The notes: generated by a model not told the origin, from the letters alone. DNA of 64,000 nucleotides from Streptomyces sp. MMG1533 (GCF_001279775.1 NZ_LGDG01000052.1:1-64000), one strand, 5' to 3'; positions 1-8,732 are shown, counted from the first letter of the stretch. Translations and numbers: made by a program.

Positions 1-2
1 GG

Positions 3-140
3 GTGTCTGAGGCGGTGCGGACCGACTCGGGGTCGGGCGGTGAGCTGCCTGCTGGGGTGTCTGATGCGGTAGGGACCGACTCGGGGTCGGGCGGTGAGCC
101 GCCTGCTGGGGTGTCTGAGGCGGTATCGACCGACCCGCAG
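3..140 (+). repeat. 54-nt in-frame direct repeats in the linker
   Basis: Units at 1-54 and 55-108 are almost identical, and a third decayed copy starts at 109. Each unit encodes 18 residues of the form VS(E/D)AV..TDSGSGGE.PAG, so copy number can change without a frameshift. They sit immediately before the carrier domain and look like an expandable flexible linker. Confidence 0.8.
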
Positions 141-2438
141 TCCGCTGCCGGACCGCCCGCCGCCGTCACGGCCCTCGAGCCCGAGACCGCCGCCCCGCGC
201 CCCGCCGACCCGCCCTCGGACGTCGACGCCCTGGCCGCCCACATCGCCACCGCCGCCGGCCGGCACCTGCCCGGTGGACACCTCTCTGCCGACGCCGACT
301 TCTTCGACGCCGGCGGCAGCTCCGTGAACGCCGTGGAACTCGTCGCGGAGTTGGAGGACCAGCTGGGCCTGGAGATCGACCTGGACGAGGTGTTCGCGGA
401 CGCCCGCCCGCGCAGCCTCGCCCAGCGCTGGCTCAGGGCGGCCCCCGCAGCGGGCCTCCGCATACCCACGACGCCAGAGCCCCTCCGTACACCCCCGGCA
501 GCGCCCGCACCACCCACCACCGTCACCACGATCGGTACGGCACCGGTCCCGGCCTGCGCACCCGTCGAAGTAATGCCCCCCGCCGCCCACGCCCCCCACC
601 CCACCGCCCGCCGCGAGGACCTCGACCAGATCCTTGCCGACCTCGCCCTCGCCGACCGCCTGCCCTTCACCGGTTCCCCCGAGCCGCTGCCGCCCCGCCG
701 CATCCTCCTGACCGGCGCGACCGGCTTCCTCGGCAGCCACATGCTGCTCGATCTGCTGCGCCACAGCGACGCACACGTCTACTGCCTGGTCCGCGCGGCC
801 GACGAGGACGCGGCAGTCACCCGGCTCGGCGAGGCGCTCAGGAGCTACCACCTGCCCTGGTCCTCGGAGGTGCGCCGCCGGATCACCGTGCTGCCAGGCG
901 ACATCCGCCGCCCGCACCTGGGCCTGTCCGACGACCTCTGGAACACCCTCGCCCACGAACTGGACAGCGTCGTGGGCGTTGCCGCCGCCGTAGACTTCCT
1001 GCGCGGCTACCAGTCACTGCGGCAGAGCAACGTCCTCGGCACCCTGACCCTGGCCGAACTCGCCACGACCGGCCGCCCCAAGCCGCTGCACCACATCTCC
1101 TCCATCGCCGTCTTCAACGAGGTCGGCATCACCGCAATGGGGGAGGACGACCCGCTCGCCCACGTCGACCGTCTGATCGCGGGCTACGACCAGACGAAGT
1201 GGGCCGCCGAGGTCGCCCTGCGCCGCGCCCGCGACCACGGTCTGGTCGTCACCGCCCTGCGCCCCGGCGGCATCGGCGGCCACACGAAGACCGGCGCCTA
1301 CAACCCGCAGGACCTCAGCAGCGGCCTGTTCTCGGCCTTCGCCCGCTTCCGGACCGTACCGGCCTTCCGCCACCTGAACGCCGCCCCGGTGGACTGGGTG
1401 AGCCGCGCCGCGGTCGCGGCCGTCTGCGAACCCGACGCCTGGGGCTACGACTACAACCTGACCGGTGTCCCCAACACCCTCGACGACGTCGTGAGAGACA
1501 TGGCCCTCGGCGGTATGCACGTACGCGTCCAGGACTGGGAGGAATGGCGCACGGACACCCTCGCCCACCTCCAGGCCGACCCCGTGCCCGAACTGACCTT
1601 CCTGACAAGGGTGTTGCAGAGCCCCACCGCTCTCAAACTGTGCGAGGCGACCCTCACGGGCCCGGCCGCCACCATGGACCGCACCGCCGACCTCGTCGAG
1701 GCACTCGGGCTCGCACCCGCCGCCCGCTACGACGCACGGGCCCAGCTGAAGACGTTCGAACGGCTCGCCGGCGACGGCCTGGCCCGGCTGCCGCACAAGG
1801 ACGACCAGCCCTACCTGTGGTTCAAGGAGACGGCCGAGGGCGCCGTACGCCCCATCGGCACGTCGGCGCCCGCCACCCCCTGCTCGACGGCGCTCACCCT
1901 CTCCATCGCGAGCATGCACCAACTGGTCACCGAGCGCCGGGTGGACGTGCGAGGCGAGATCCGCTGCACCGCCATGCACCCCGAACCGCTCGTCGTGGAA
2001 CGCGGCGACATCTGGATCCGCCCCGAGGAGGGCATCCCGCACCAGCACGGCATGCGCCACCAACTCCTGTGCTACCGGATGCGGTTGCGGGACACCGACG
2101 GCGTCCGCTGGTGGCTGGAGGGCCGCAAGTACGCCCGCGCCCGCCGCGACGTGTGGCGCCAGACCCGAGCCCTGAGCGTCGAGATCGGCCGGGAGGGCGA
2201 GGCGGCCCACCTGGCGGGCGAGATCGTCGTCCCCGCCGACAGCTACGTACGCGACCAGATCGACGGCATCAAGGTCGACCCGCGCCTGACCGGCCAGGAG
2301 AAGCGGGCCGCCAAGCTGACCTGGCTGGCCTGGTTCGGCCTGGAGATGGGCCGCGGCCTGCTCGGTCCCTTCGCCCGGGCCGCCGCCGACCTGCTCGACC
2401 TGCGCCGCACCCAGACCCCCACGGAGCACAACCGATGA
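3..2438 (+). CDS. carrier protein-thioester reductase enzyme, 5' end cut by window
   Basis: This protein would hold an acyl or aminoacyl chain on a carrier domain and release it reductively as an aldehyde or alcohol. After a linker of three 18-residue repeats (residues 1-50) comes a carrier domain at about 75-145 with the phosphopantetheine serine in FDAGGSSVNAVEL. Next is a thioester-reductase/SDR-type domain at about 230-590 with the NAD(P) motif GATGFLGS. A C-terminal segment (about 620-811) resembles, from memory, the part that joins the GMC oxidoreductase and hydrolase halves of some actinobacterial fusion proteins. No adenylation domain is seen; it may lie upstream, because the repeats run to the window edge and the GTG at 3 is probably not the true start. 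The stop overlaps the next start (ATGA). Confidence 0.75.
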   Translation: MSEAVRTDSGSGGELPAGVSDAVGTDSGSGGEPPAGVSEAVSTDPQSAAGPPAAVTALEPETAAPRPADPPSDVDALAAHIATAAGRHLPGGHLSADADFFDAGGSSVNAVELVAELEDQLGLEIDLDEVFADARPRSLAQRWLRAAPAAGLRIPTTPEPLRTPPAAPAPPTTVTTIGTAPVPACAPVEVMPPAAHAPHPTARREDLDQILADLALADRLPFTGSPEPLPPRRILLTGATGFLGSHMLLDLLRHSDAHVYCLVRAADEDAAVTRLGEALRSYHLPWSSEVRRRITVLPGDIRRPHLGLSDDLWNTLAHELDSVVGVAAAVDFLRGYQSLRQSNVLGTLTLAELATTGRPKPLHHISSIAVFNEVGITAMGEDDPLAHVDRLIAGYDQTKWAAEVALRRARDHGLVVTALRPGGIGGHTKTGAYNPQDLSSGLFSAFARFRTVPAFRHLNAAPVDWVSRAAVAAVCEPDAWGYDYNLTGVPNTLDDVVRDMALGGMHVRVQDWEEWRTDTLAHLQADPVPELTFLTRVLQSPTALKLCEATLTGPAATMDRTADLVEALGLAPAARYDARAQLKTFERLAGDGLARLPHKDDQPYLWFKETAEGAVRPIGTSAPATPCSTALTLSIASMHQLVTERRVDVRGEIRCTAMHPEPLVVERGDIWIRPEEGIPHQHGMRHQLLCYRMRLRDTDGVRWWLEGRKYARARRDVWRQTRALSVEIGREGEAAHLAGEIVVPADSYVRDQIDGIKVDPRLTGQEKRAAKLTWLAWFGLEMGRGLLGPFARAAADLLDLRRTQTPTEHNR

Positions 2439-3571
2439 TGTTCAAGGCGACCAGCCCCAGGACCAGGCCCGCGCTCCGCAAGGTCCGCACCACCACGGCC
2501 CTGCGCCCGCTCCGCCACCGCCTCGAACCGGCGAGGGTCGAGGAGATCCCCTTCCGCGCGGCCGACGGCGTCCGCCTCGGCCTGACCCGCGTCGACAGCG
2601 GCGAGGCCGGCCGTCCCGCCGTGCTGCTCCTGCACGGCCACACCGCCTCCGCGGACATGTTCCTGCTGCCGGAGACGCGAAACCTCGTCGACGTCCTCCT
2701 CGACGACGGCTACGAGCCGTGGCTGCTGGACTGGCGCGGCAGCTGCCGGCTGCCGTACAACGAGACCGGCCAGAAGTACACCTACGACGACGTCGCCCTG
2801 TACGACATCCCCGAAGCGGTCGCCCACATCCGCGCCCGCATCGGCGACCGGCCCCTGTTCGTCGTCGCCCACTGCATCGGCTCGCTCACCCTCTCGCTGA
2901 GCATGACGGCCGGCCTGGTTCCGGGCCTGGCCGGTGTCGTGTCCCAGGGCGTGTTCCTCACGCCGAAGCTCGCCGGCCGCACCTCCCTGCGGATGAGCCT
3001 GGCGGGAGAGCTGCTGAAGTCCCGCATCGACCACATACCCGTCGACATCCGCAAGGTCGGCCTGTGGTCGAAGTACACCCCCCTGTTCGCGCTGGCCTCC
3101 CGCAAGGCGAGCTGCCCCGACCCGACCTGCCAGATCCTGCACAACTCGGCCTGGGGCACGGGCGCCTCGCTCTTCGTCCACGAACACCTCACCGCGACCA
3201 CCCACGACCGCCTCGCCGAACTCCTCGGCCCCGCACCCCTGTGGATCCTGCCGCACCTGCGCCGCATCGAGCTGGCCCGCACGGTGGTCCGCTGGCACGA
3301 CACCGACCTGCGCTACCGGTCCCTGCCCCAGAACGCCCTGGACGCGGCCGCCCGCATCGACACGCCCGTCCTGCTGCTGTCCGGCAGCGAGAACGGCCTG
3401 TGGCAGGACTCCCAGAAGCTCTGCCACGACGTCCTCGCCCACCGGCAGCCCCAACTGGACGTCACCTACACCGAGATCCCCGGCTACGGCCACCTCGACA
3501 CGTTCCTCGGCCGGGGCGCCGCCCTCGACGTGTTCGGTCACATCCTGGATTTCCTCGGGCGGCGACGGTGA
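2435..3571 (+). CDS. alpha/beta hydrolase with Cys in the nucleophile elbow
   Basis: This 378-residue alpha/beta-fold hydrolase starts at an ATG overlapping the upstream stop by 4 nt, so it should be translationally coupled to the reductase gene. LLLHGHTAS is the oxyanion-hole region and GYGHLD carries the likely catalytic histidine. The usual GxSxG elbow reads AHCIG, putting Cys147 where the nucleophilic serine is expected; cysteine nucleophiles are known in dienelactone hydrolases. The protein resembles the hydrolase half of actinobacterial GMC-oxidoreductase fusion proteins. Substrate unknown; acyl or steroid-like esters are possible given the neighbours. Confidence 0.75.
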   Translation: MMFKATSPRTRPALRKVRTTTALRPLRHRLEPARVEEIPFRAADGVRLGLTRVDSGEAGRPAVLLLHGHTASADMFLLPETRNLVDVLLDDGYEPWLLDWRGSCRLPYNETGQKYTYDDVALYDIPEAVAHIRARIGDRPLFVVAHCIGSLTLSLSMTAGLVPGLAGVVSQGVFLTPKLAGRTSLRMSLAGELLKSRIDHIPVDIRKVGLWSKYTPLFALASRKASCPDPTCQILHNSAWGTGASLFVHEHLTATTHDRLAELLGPAPLWILPHLRRIELARTVVRWHDTDLRYRSLPQNALDAAARIDTPVLLLSGSENGLWQDSQKLCHDVLAHRQPQLDVTYTEIPGYGHLDTFLGRGAALDVFGHILDFLGRRR

Positions 3572-3638
3572 CGGCGGCCCCCACGCCCATTACCGTACTC
3601 GGCAGTAACTCCATCGACACCGCAGGAGGCCAGGCCCC

Positions 3639-4418
3639 ATGCCACAGCTCGCCCTCGACGCCGCCACACTGACGTACGACGACGAGGGCCCCCGTGACGG
3701 TGAGGCCACCCCGTTGGTGTTCATCCACGGCTGGACGGCCAACCGTCACCGCTGGGACCACCAGATGGCCCACTTCGCCCCGGGGCGCCGGGTGATCCGC
3801 CTCGACCTGCGCGGCCACGGCGAGAGCACCGGATCGGGCGCCCGCACCATCGACGACCTGGCCGGTGACGTCCTGGCCCTGCTCGACCACCTCAAGGTCG
3901 ACCGGTTCATCCCCGTCGGCCACTCGATGGGCGGCATGATCGCCCAGACCCTCGCCCTCGCCCACCCCGACCGGGTCGAACGCATGGTGCTGGTGAACTC
4001 CATCAGCAAGATGGCCTACAGCAGAGGGAGAGGCCTGCTGATGGCGGCCTCCACCCTGGTCCCGTTCAAGCTCTTCGTCGCCGCCAACATCCAGCGCGCC
4101 TTCGCCCCCGGCTACCCGCGCGAGGAGATCCGCTCCTACATCGGCGCCTCGGCGGCCACCCCGCGCGAGGTGGTGATGACGCTCTACTCGGCGATGCGCG
4201 CCTTCGACGTCCTCGACCGCGTCGGCGAGATCGGCACCCCCACCCTGCTGGTGCACGGCTACTACGACGTCCAGCTGCCCGTCGCCCAGATGCTGCGCAT
4301 GGCGAAGGCCTACCCGGACGCGGTCATCCGCATCCTGGACGCCGGGCACGAACTCCCGGTGGAGAAGCCCGCGGAACTCACCTCGGCACTCGACCGGTTC
4401 GTGGCCGACCGGGGCTGA
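3639..4418 (+). CDS. alpha/beta hydrolase
   Basis: This is a compact 259-residue alpha/beta hydrolase, probably an esterase, lactonase or haloperoxidase-like enzyme. The N-terminal HGWTANR gives the oxyanion hole, GHSMGG carries nucleophile Ser96, and DAGHELPVEKP near the end carries the catalytic histidine. There is no signal peptide, so it acts in the cytoplasm. A strong AGGAGG lies 9 nt before the ATG. It follows the Cys-type hydrolase by 67 nt and probably belongs to the same operon. The exact substrate cannot be told from the sequence. Confidence 0.85.
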   Translation: MPQLALDAATLTYDDEGPRDGEATPLVFIHGWTANRHRWDHQMAHFAPGRRVIRLDLRGHGESTGSGARTIDDLAGDVLALLDHLKVDRFIPVGHSMGGMIAQTLALAHPDRVERMVLVNSISKMAYSRGRGLLMAASTLVPFKLFVAANIQRAFAPGYPREEIRSYIGASAATPREVVMTLYSAMRAFDVLDRVGEIGTPTLLVHGYYDVQLPVAQMLRMAKAYPDAVIRILDAGHELPVEKPAELTSALDRFVADRG

Positions 4419-4579
4419 GCGGCACGGCCGGCAAGCCACTGCATCCGCCACCGGCCCGCGGGGGTCCACCGCACGACGACAGGGAGTGCCACACCCAGGA
4501 GGATCACGTCCTGGTGACACCCACCGACACCGCCCAGACTCGATCCCGTACGACGAGACCGAGCGCTGAGAGGTTTGCC

Positions 4580-4849
4580 ATGACCGCGGATTCGACGGAA
4601 ACCGAGCCCATCGACGTCACCGGCATGTGGGTCACCGCCGATGGACACATCCGTCAGGAACTACGCGCGGACGGCCGCTACGACGAGGCCCGCGGCCGGC
4701 GCGCCCATGCGTACACCGGCCGGTACGCCGTCACGGGCAGCCACATCGACTACGTCGACGACACCGGCTTCACCGCCACGGGCGACGTCCGCGACGGCGT
4801 GCTCCACCACGAACACCTCGTGCTGTACCGCGAACGCCCCGGCGGCTGA
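4580..4849 (+). CDS. Atu4866-domain small protein
   Basis: This 89-residue protein has the pattern of the Atu4866 family: GMWVTADGHIRQEL near the start, GRYDEARG, then HIDYVDDTGF and VLHHEHLVLYRE. The family is a small beta-rich domain of uncertain function often found beside oxidoreductases. ATG 4580 has GAGAGG 6 nt upstream. An in-frame GTG at 4514 with AGGAGG at 4497-4502 would add 22 residues that do not look conserved, so the shorter form is preferred but not proven. It is probably the last gene of the operon. Confidence 0.7.
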   Translation: MTADSTETEPIDVTGMWVTADGHIRQELRADGRYDEARGRRAHAYTGRYAVTGSHIDYVDDTGFTATGDVRDGVLHHEHLVLYRERPGG

Positions 4850-5084
4850 CCGCCGGCCCGTCCACGTCCGGGTTCCGCGACGGGTACCACCGGACCACAA
4901 CGGGGGATCACATGAACATCATTCACCGCGCGCACGGGCGCGCGGGCGACACCGGACCCGAGGGAAGCCCCCGGGGGCCGCCCGGCCGCCGTTCCCTTGG
5001 GCCGTATGCAGCAGCACGAGGAGCAGGCGGTCTCCGCTCCCGGACAGGCTGGATCCGCACCAAAGCTCACCCTCAGGAGCCGCC
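4850..5084. other. intergenic, hairpin-rich, no convincing gene
   Basis: Between the Atu4866 gene and the serine hydrolase there is a GC-rich palindromic stretch around 4957-5000, where GAGGGAA pairs with TTCCCTT around an inner GCCCCCGGGGGC. It could be a terminator. An ATG at 4912 opens a frame, but its translation has no protein-like pattern. Confidence 0.4.
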
Positions 5085-6287
5085 ATGTCTCTGCGCCCCG
5101 CGCTGCCGCGCCGCGCCACCGTCCGCCGCTCACGTCTGCGGGCGGTGTCCGTCATCGCCGTCTGTCTCGCCGGACTGGTTCCGGCCGCAGTCAGCACCGC
5201 CGCCGACGCCACCCCGCGTCCGCCGGACGACCGCACGCTGCAACATCAGCTCGACCAGTTCGTACGTACCCCGGGCGGCCCGCCCGGCATCATCGCAGTC
5301 CTCCGCCGCGGCCACGGGAAGCACATCCTCCGGGCCGGCGTCGCCGACCTCGCCACGGGCCGCCCGCCCCGCCCGCACGATCACATGCGCATCGCGAGCA
5401 CGGCCAAGGCCTTCAGCGGGGCGGTGGCGCTCACCCTGGTCGACCGCCGCGCCCTGCGCCTGGACGACACCCTCCGCAAACGCCTGCCCCGGCTCCCCGG
5501 CGCCTGGGGCTCCGTGACGCTGCGGCAGCTCCTGAACCACACCAGCGGCCTGCCGGACTACACGGAGGACCCTGCCTTCCTCGAGGAGCTGCGCGCCGAC
5601 CCGCGGCACCGCTTCGACTCCCGCCGCCTCCTCGACTACGTGGCGGACGAGCCTCTGCGGTTCCGGCCGGGCACCCGGTACCACTACTCCAACTCCGACA
5701 ACATCGCCGTGGCCCTGATGGCGGAAGCCGTCACCGGTACGCCGTACGAACGACTGCTGCGCGAGCTGGTCTACGAGCCGCTGGGCCTGCGCGACACCAG
5801 CCTTCCGCAGGGCTACCGGTTCCCCGAGCCCTACCTGCACGGGTACGACGTGACGCCGCCCGGGCCCCCGGAGGACGTCAGCGAGATCCTCAGCGCCTCC
5901 GGCGTATGGGCGTCCGGAGGCATCGTGTCCACGCCCGCGGACATGACCCGCTTCATCCGCGGCTACGCCGGCGGCGCGCTCTACGGCAAGGGCGTCGTAC
6001 GGGAGCAGCGGCGCTGGATCGCCGGCGCGTCCGAACCCGCGGGACCGGGACGGAACACCGCGGGCCTCGGAATCTTCCGCTACGCGACGCGCTGCGGTGT
6101 CGTGCTCGGGCACACCGGCAACTTCCCCGGCTACACACAGCTGATCGCCGCCACCCCGGACGGCAGCCGCTCGCTGACGTTCTCCGTCACCACCCAGATC
6201 AACCGCACCATGGCCCCCGACCGTTTGCGCCAAATGCGCGCCATCCAGGAGAACTTCGTCTGTGCGCTGCTGCGCCGTGACCACTGA
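5085..6287 (+). CDS. secreted serine hydrolase, beta-lactamase / D-Ala-D-Ala carboxypeptidase type
   Basis: This 400-residue exported penicillin-recognising enzyme belongs to the class C beta-lactamase/DD-peptidase superfamily. The N-terminus has a basic stretch, a hydrophobic core and an Ala-rich cleavage site (about residue 40). Ser105 and Lys108 in STAK form the SxxK catalytic pair, YSN follows in YHYSNSDN, and GHTGNFPGY is the KTG-equivalent HTG box. The ATG at 5085 has CAGGAG just upstream. Members of this superfamily include peptidases and esterases as well as beta-lactamases, so resistance should not be assumed. Confidence 0.85.
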   Translation: MSLRPALPRRATVRRSRLRAVSVIAVCLAGLVPAAVSTAADATPRPPDDRTLQHQLDQFVRTPGGPPGIIAVLRRGHGKHILRAGVADLATGRPPRPHDHMRIASTAKAFSGAVALTLVDRRALRLDDTLRKRLPRLPGAWGSVTLRQLLNHTSGLPDYTEDPAFLEELRADPRHRFDSRRLLDYVADEPLRFRPGTRYHYSNSDNIAVALMAEAVTGTPYERLLRELVYEPLGLRDTSLPQGYRFPEPYLHGYDVTPPGPPEDVSEILSASGVWASGGIVSTPADMTRFIRGYAGGALYGKGVVREQRRWIAGASEPAGPGRNTAGLGIFRYATRCGVVLGHTGNFPGYTQLIAATPDGSRSLTFSVTTQINRTMAPDRLRQMRAIQENFVCALLRRDH

Positions 6288-6460
6288 GGCCGCACAAACT
6301 CCGGGACTCCCTCGATCTTCACGCCGTCCCTGAGGTACAGGTTGTCGACCCGGGCGATGTCACTTGGGGTCGGGTCGGGGGAGAACGGGCTCACGGTCCG
6401 CTCGCCGTGCTCGGGCAGCGCGCTGCCCGGGGCTCCGGGCCCCGGCCTGCCGGAACAGGC

Positions 6461-6491
6461 CGGTTCCCGGTCCTGCCAGGACCGGGAACCG
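6461..6491. terminator. 14-bp perfect hairpin with 3-nt loop
   Basis: Arms at 6461-6474 and 6478-6491 are exactly complementary around a GCC loop. No T-run follows, but such GC-rich hairpins often end transcripts in Streptomyces. It lies about 170 nt after the hydrolase stop and 80 nt before the 48-residue gene, so it could alternatively act in the leader of the latter. Confidence 0.6.
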
Positions 6492-6570
6492 AGCCGTAGC
6501 CTGAACCGTCCGGCACCGGGTAGGCGCAGCGACGAGGGAGCGAAACCCGCCGACCGGAGGAGAGACGACC

Positions 6571-6717
6571 ATGCCGAGCGTCATCCAGCGCATCAAGCAG
6601 TACGCCAGGAGTCCTCAGGGGCGCCGCACCGTGGAGCAGGCGCGACGCGCCGCATCCGACCCGCGCCGCCGCGCCCAGGCGAAGCGGCTGCTGAGCAAGT
6701 GGCGCACCCGCCGGTGA
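6571..6717 (+). CDS. 48-residue basic conserved-type small protein
   Basis: This short gene encodes 48 residues, starting MPSVIQRIKQYARSPQGRR and ending KWRTRR. It has a very good GGAGGAGA ribosome site 7 nt before the ATG and the usual GC3 bias. The protein is rich in Arg and Lys with a helical pattern (RIKQ, RRTVEQARRAA, RRRAQAKRLL), suggesting an amphipathic, possibly nucleic-acid-binding helix pair. I recall similar short proteins in other Streptomyces genomes but know no function. A possible -10 (TAGCCT) lies in the upstream region just after the hairpin. Confidence 0.75.
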   Translation: MPSVIQRIKQYARSPQGRRTVEQARRAASDPRRRAQAKRLLSKWRTRR

Positions 6718-6738
6718 CCGGATGGCCGTGACGGTTCG

Positions 6739-7233
6739 TCAGCCGTGGAAGCTGATGTAACCGTTGCGGTCGGGGTCGGAGCCGCTCTTGGTGTACGAGT
6801 GCACGTCCGCCCGGCTTCCGGTCGGCTTGTACAGGTAGATCGTGTCCTTGTCGTTGTTCCAGATGAAGTTGCAGTTCTGGCGGTAGACGACGTTGTTCGC
6901 GTCCGAGTCGGTGCCCTTGCCGCCGCGCAGCTTCACATAGTCGCCGGGCTGCAGATAGTGGTTGGCGGTGAAGTCGAAGCGGTTGCCGGTGGCGTCCTTG
7001 ACGACGTAACCCTTGAGGTTGACGGTCTTCGAGGCCGAGTAGTTCTTGATCGTCAGGTACTCGTTCTTGGTGTTGCCGGTGGAGCAGCTGTTGGAGTCCG
7101 AGCCGGGCGCGTCGTACTGAACACCCTTGAGCTTCAAGGCAGATGTGTACTCGGCGGCCTGTGCCGGCGTGGCCGACATGGCGGCTATCGACCCCGCGGC
7201 AGCGGTCATGGCGAGGACATGGCGTATACGCAT
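6739..7233 (-). CDS. secreted lamin-tail (LTD) domain protein
   Basis: This 164-residue secreted protein has a classical signal peptide (basic MRIRHV, hydrophobic Ala-rich core, cleavage near TPAQAAEY at about residue 26). The mature part is a single beta-sandwich lamin-tail domain: NEYLTIKNYSASKTVNLKGY, then the LQPGDYVKL loop and WNNDKDTIYLY. Cys residues in SNSCSTG and QNCNF may form a disulfide. Such proteins in actinomycetes are extracellular and of unknown, possibly DNA- or wall-associated, role. The ATG at 7233 has GGGGGA upstream. The gene is divergent from the dehydrogenase at 7367. Confidence 0.8.
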   Translation of the reverse strand: MRIRHVLAMTAAAGSIAAMSATPAQAAEYTSALKLKGVQYDAPGSDSNSCSTGNTKNEYLTIKNYSASKTVNLKGYVVKDATGNRFDFTANHYLQPGDYVKLRGGKGTDSDANNVVYRQNCNFIWNNDKDTIYLYKPTGSRADVHSYTKSGSDPDRNGYISFHG

Positions 7234-7354
7234 GAGGAATCCCCCTGTGGTGCGAATGGAGCGCCAGGAGCTTATCCCGTCGATGAACGTGACGTGATGG
7301 GAATGTGGGGGAAATGTGAAGCACGCGGTGTCGAGGCGGCCCTGCCGTCGGCGA

Positions 7355-7367
7355 TAGGGTCCCGGCA
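7355..7367 (+). promoter_or_regulatory. leaderless promoter of the dehydrogenase gene
   Basis: TAGGGT at 7355-7360 is followed after 6 nt by the ATG at 7367, so the likely transcription start coincides with the start codon. No ribosome site is present. Confidence 0.55.
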
Positions 7368-8230
7368 TGGTTCATACCGACGTGGGGATCGTGCACCCGG
7401 GTGCGATGGGTGCGCAGGTGGCCGCACAGGCGAGGGCCGCGGGCAGCAGGGTCTGGTGGCTGCCGCAGGAGCGGTCCGCCGCAACCCGGGCGCGGGCTGC
7501 CGAGTTGGGGCTGCGGCCTGCCGCGAGCATGGCGGAGCTGAGCGCCGAGTGCACCCTGCTCCTCAGTGTGTGCCCTCCGGCCGCCGCCCTCGACGTCGCC
7601 CGCCAGGCGGCGACAGCCGGTTTCGACGGCGTCTACGTCGATGCCAACGCGGTCAGCCCCCAGCGCATGGCGCAGATCGCCGAGGCGCTGCAGGGCACCG
7701 GGGCGACACTGGTCGACGGAGGCATCACCGGACCGCCACCCCGTGCGTCGGGAACCACGCGGCTGTACCTGTCGGGTGACGACACGGCCGTGTCAGGGGT
7801 CCGGACCTTGTTCGACGACACCCTGTTGACCCCGCTCGTCCTGCCCGGCCCGGTCGGCCGGGCCTCGGCGCTCAAGCTGGCCTTCGCCGCCTACAACAAG
7901 ATCTCGTACGCGCTCGCCGCCGAGGCCTGCGCCCTGGCCGAGGGGCACGGCGTCCTGGACGACCTCCTCGACGTCGCCGCGCACCTGCTGCCGGACACCC
8001 CACTGGCCCGTCCGGAACAACTGGCGAGCGCGGGCGCCAGAGCCTGGCGCTGGGAGCCGGAGATGAGGGAGATCGCCGAGGCGTGGCGGGGGAGCGGCCT
8101 GCCGGGCTCCTTCGCCGACGCCGCGGCGGACACCTTCGAGCGGTGGCACGCCCACAAGGACGACCCCACCGTGACCAGCGCCCAGTTGCTCGCCGACCTC
8201 ATCGGGCGAGGCCCGGACGAGGTCGGGTGA
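7367..8230 (+). CDS. NAD(P)-dependent dehydrogenase with DUF1932 C-terminal domain
   Basis: This 287-residue protein belongs to the 6-phosphogluconate/beta-hydroxyacid dehydrogenase superfamily. The N-terminal Rossmann region starts DVGIVHPGAMGAQVAAQA (dinucleotide loop GAMG). DGGITGPPP corresponds to the conserved substrate-binding block, and LKLAFAAYNKISYALAAEA belongs to the helical DUF1932 domain that ends the protein. It should reduce or oxidise a small hydroxyacid-like substrate in the cytoplasm; the substrate is unknown. The start is set by an apparent leaderless promoter. It converges with the secreted-protein gene at 8262. Confidence 0.8.
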   Translation: MVHTDVGIVHPGAMGAQVAAQARAAGSRVWWLPQERSAATRARAAELGLRPAASMAELSAECTLLLSVCPPAAALDVARQAATAGFDGVYVDANAVSPQRMAQIAEALQGTGATLVDGGITGPPPRASGTTRLYLSGDDTAVSGVRTLFDDTLLTPLVLPGPVGRASALKLAFAAYNKISYALAAEACALAEGHGVLDDLLDVAAHLLPDTPLARPEQLASAGARAWRWEPEMREIAEAWRGSGLPGSFADAAADTFERWHAHKDDPTVTSAQLLADLIGRGPDEVG

Positions 8231-8261
8231 AGCCCGGCGGATCGTCCGGTCGGGGCACCGT

Positions 8262-8732
8262 TCAGTTCCACAGCGAGTACGTCACCGTGCGCGCCATCCG
8301 CTCCGGCCTGTCGCCGGTGAAGGTGAGCGTCATCCGGGAGTAGTGCTGCTGCTGCGGATCCTTCTTCCAGGCCTTCGGCTTGTCGAGCCGGACGACGACG
8401 CGATACGAGTGGAAGGTCCCCGCCGCACAGTACGGATCGCAGTCGTTCACCGAGTTGACGCCCTTCGCCTTCGCCGACGCGGCGTCCCAGCGCACCCACC
8501 GGAGCGAGGTCAGGCGACTGTTGCCGTCACCGCAGGCCAGGATGAAGTCGGCCGGACGCACCTGCGGATGCGACAAGCAGTCGACGAGCACGGTGGCCCT
8601 GACCGGCCGCGCCACGTCCTGCGCCGTCGACGACGGCGCCGCCGCGGGAGAGGCGGAGGCCGGGCCCATGGCCGCCACGAACGCCACCGCGGCACAGAGC
8701 GCCGCCGCCTTGGTCACCGCGAGTCTGTGCAT
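8262..8732 (-). CDS. secreted protein of unknown function
   Basis: This 156-residue protein has a typical Sec signal peptide (MHRLAVTKAAALCAAVAFVAA, cleavage near ASASPAAAP) and a mature domain of about 125 residues with four Cys (DCLSH, ACGDGN, DCDPYCAAG), likely giving two disulfides. TSLRWVRWDAASAKAKG and HSYRVVVRLDKP give a beta-rich pattern ending in VTYSLWN. I recall similar exported proteins in streptomycetes, without a known role. It converges on the dehydrogenase gene with a 31-nt gap. Confidence 0.7.
   Translation of the reverse strand: MHRLAVTKAAALCAAVAFVAAMGPASASPAAAPSSTAQDVARPVRATVLVDCLSHPQVRPADFILACGDGNSRLTSLRWVRWDAASAKAKGVNSVNDCDPYCAAGTFHSYRVVVRLDKPKAWKKDPQQQHYSRMTLTFTGDRPERMARTVTYSLWN

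Noticed and set aside
1014..2429. Long minus-strand open frame opposite the reductase gene
   Set aside because: It is a composition shadow of the plus-strand gene; no ribosome site, start or domain pattern is present.
4912..5084. Possible small gene starting MNIIHRAHGRAG
   Set aside because: No ribosome site beyond a weak GGGGA, and the translation is low-complexity and overlaps the real start of the serine hydrolase.
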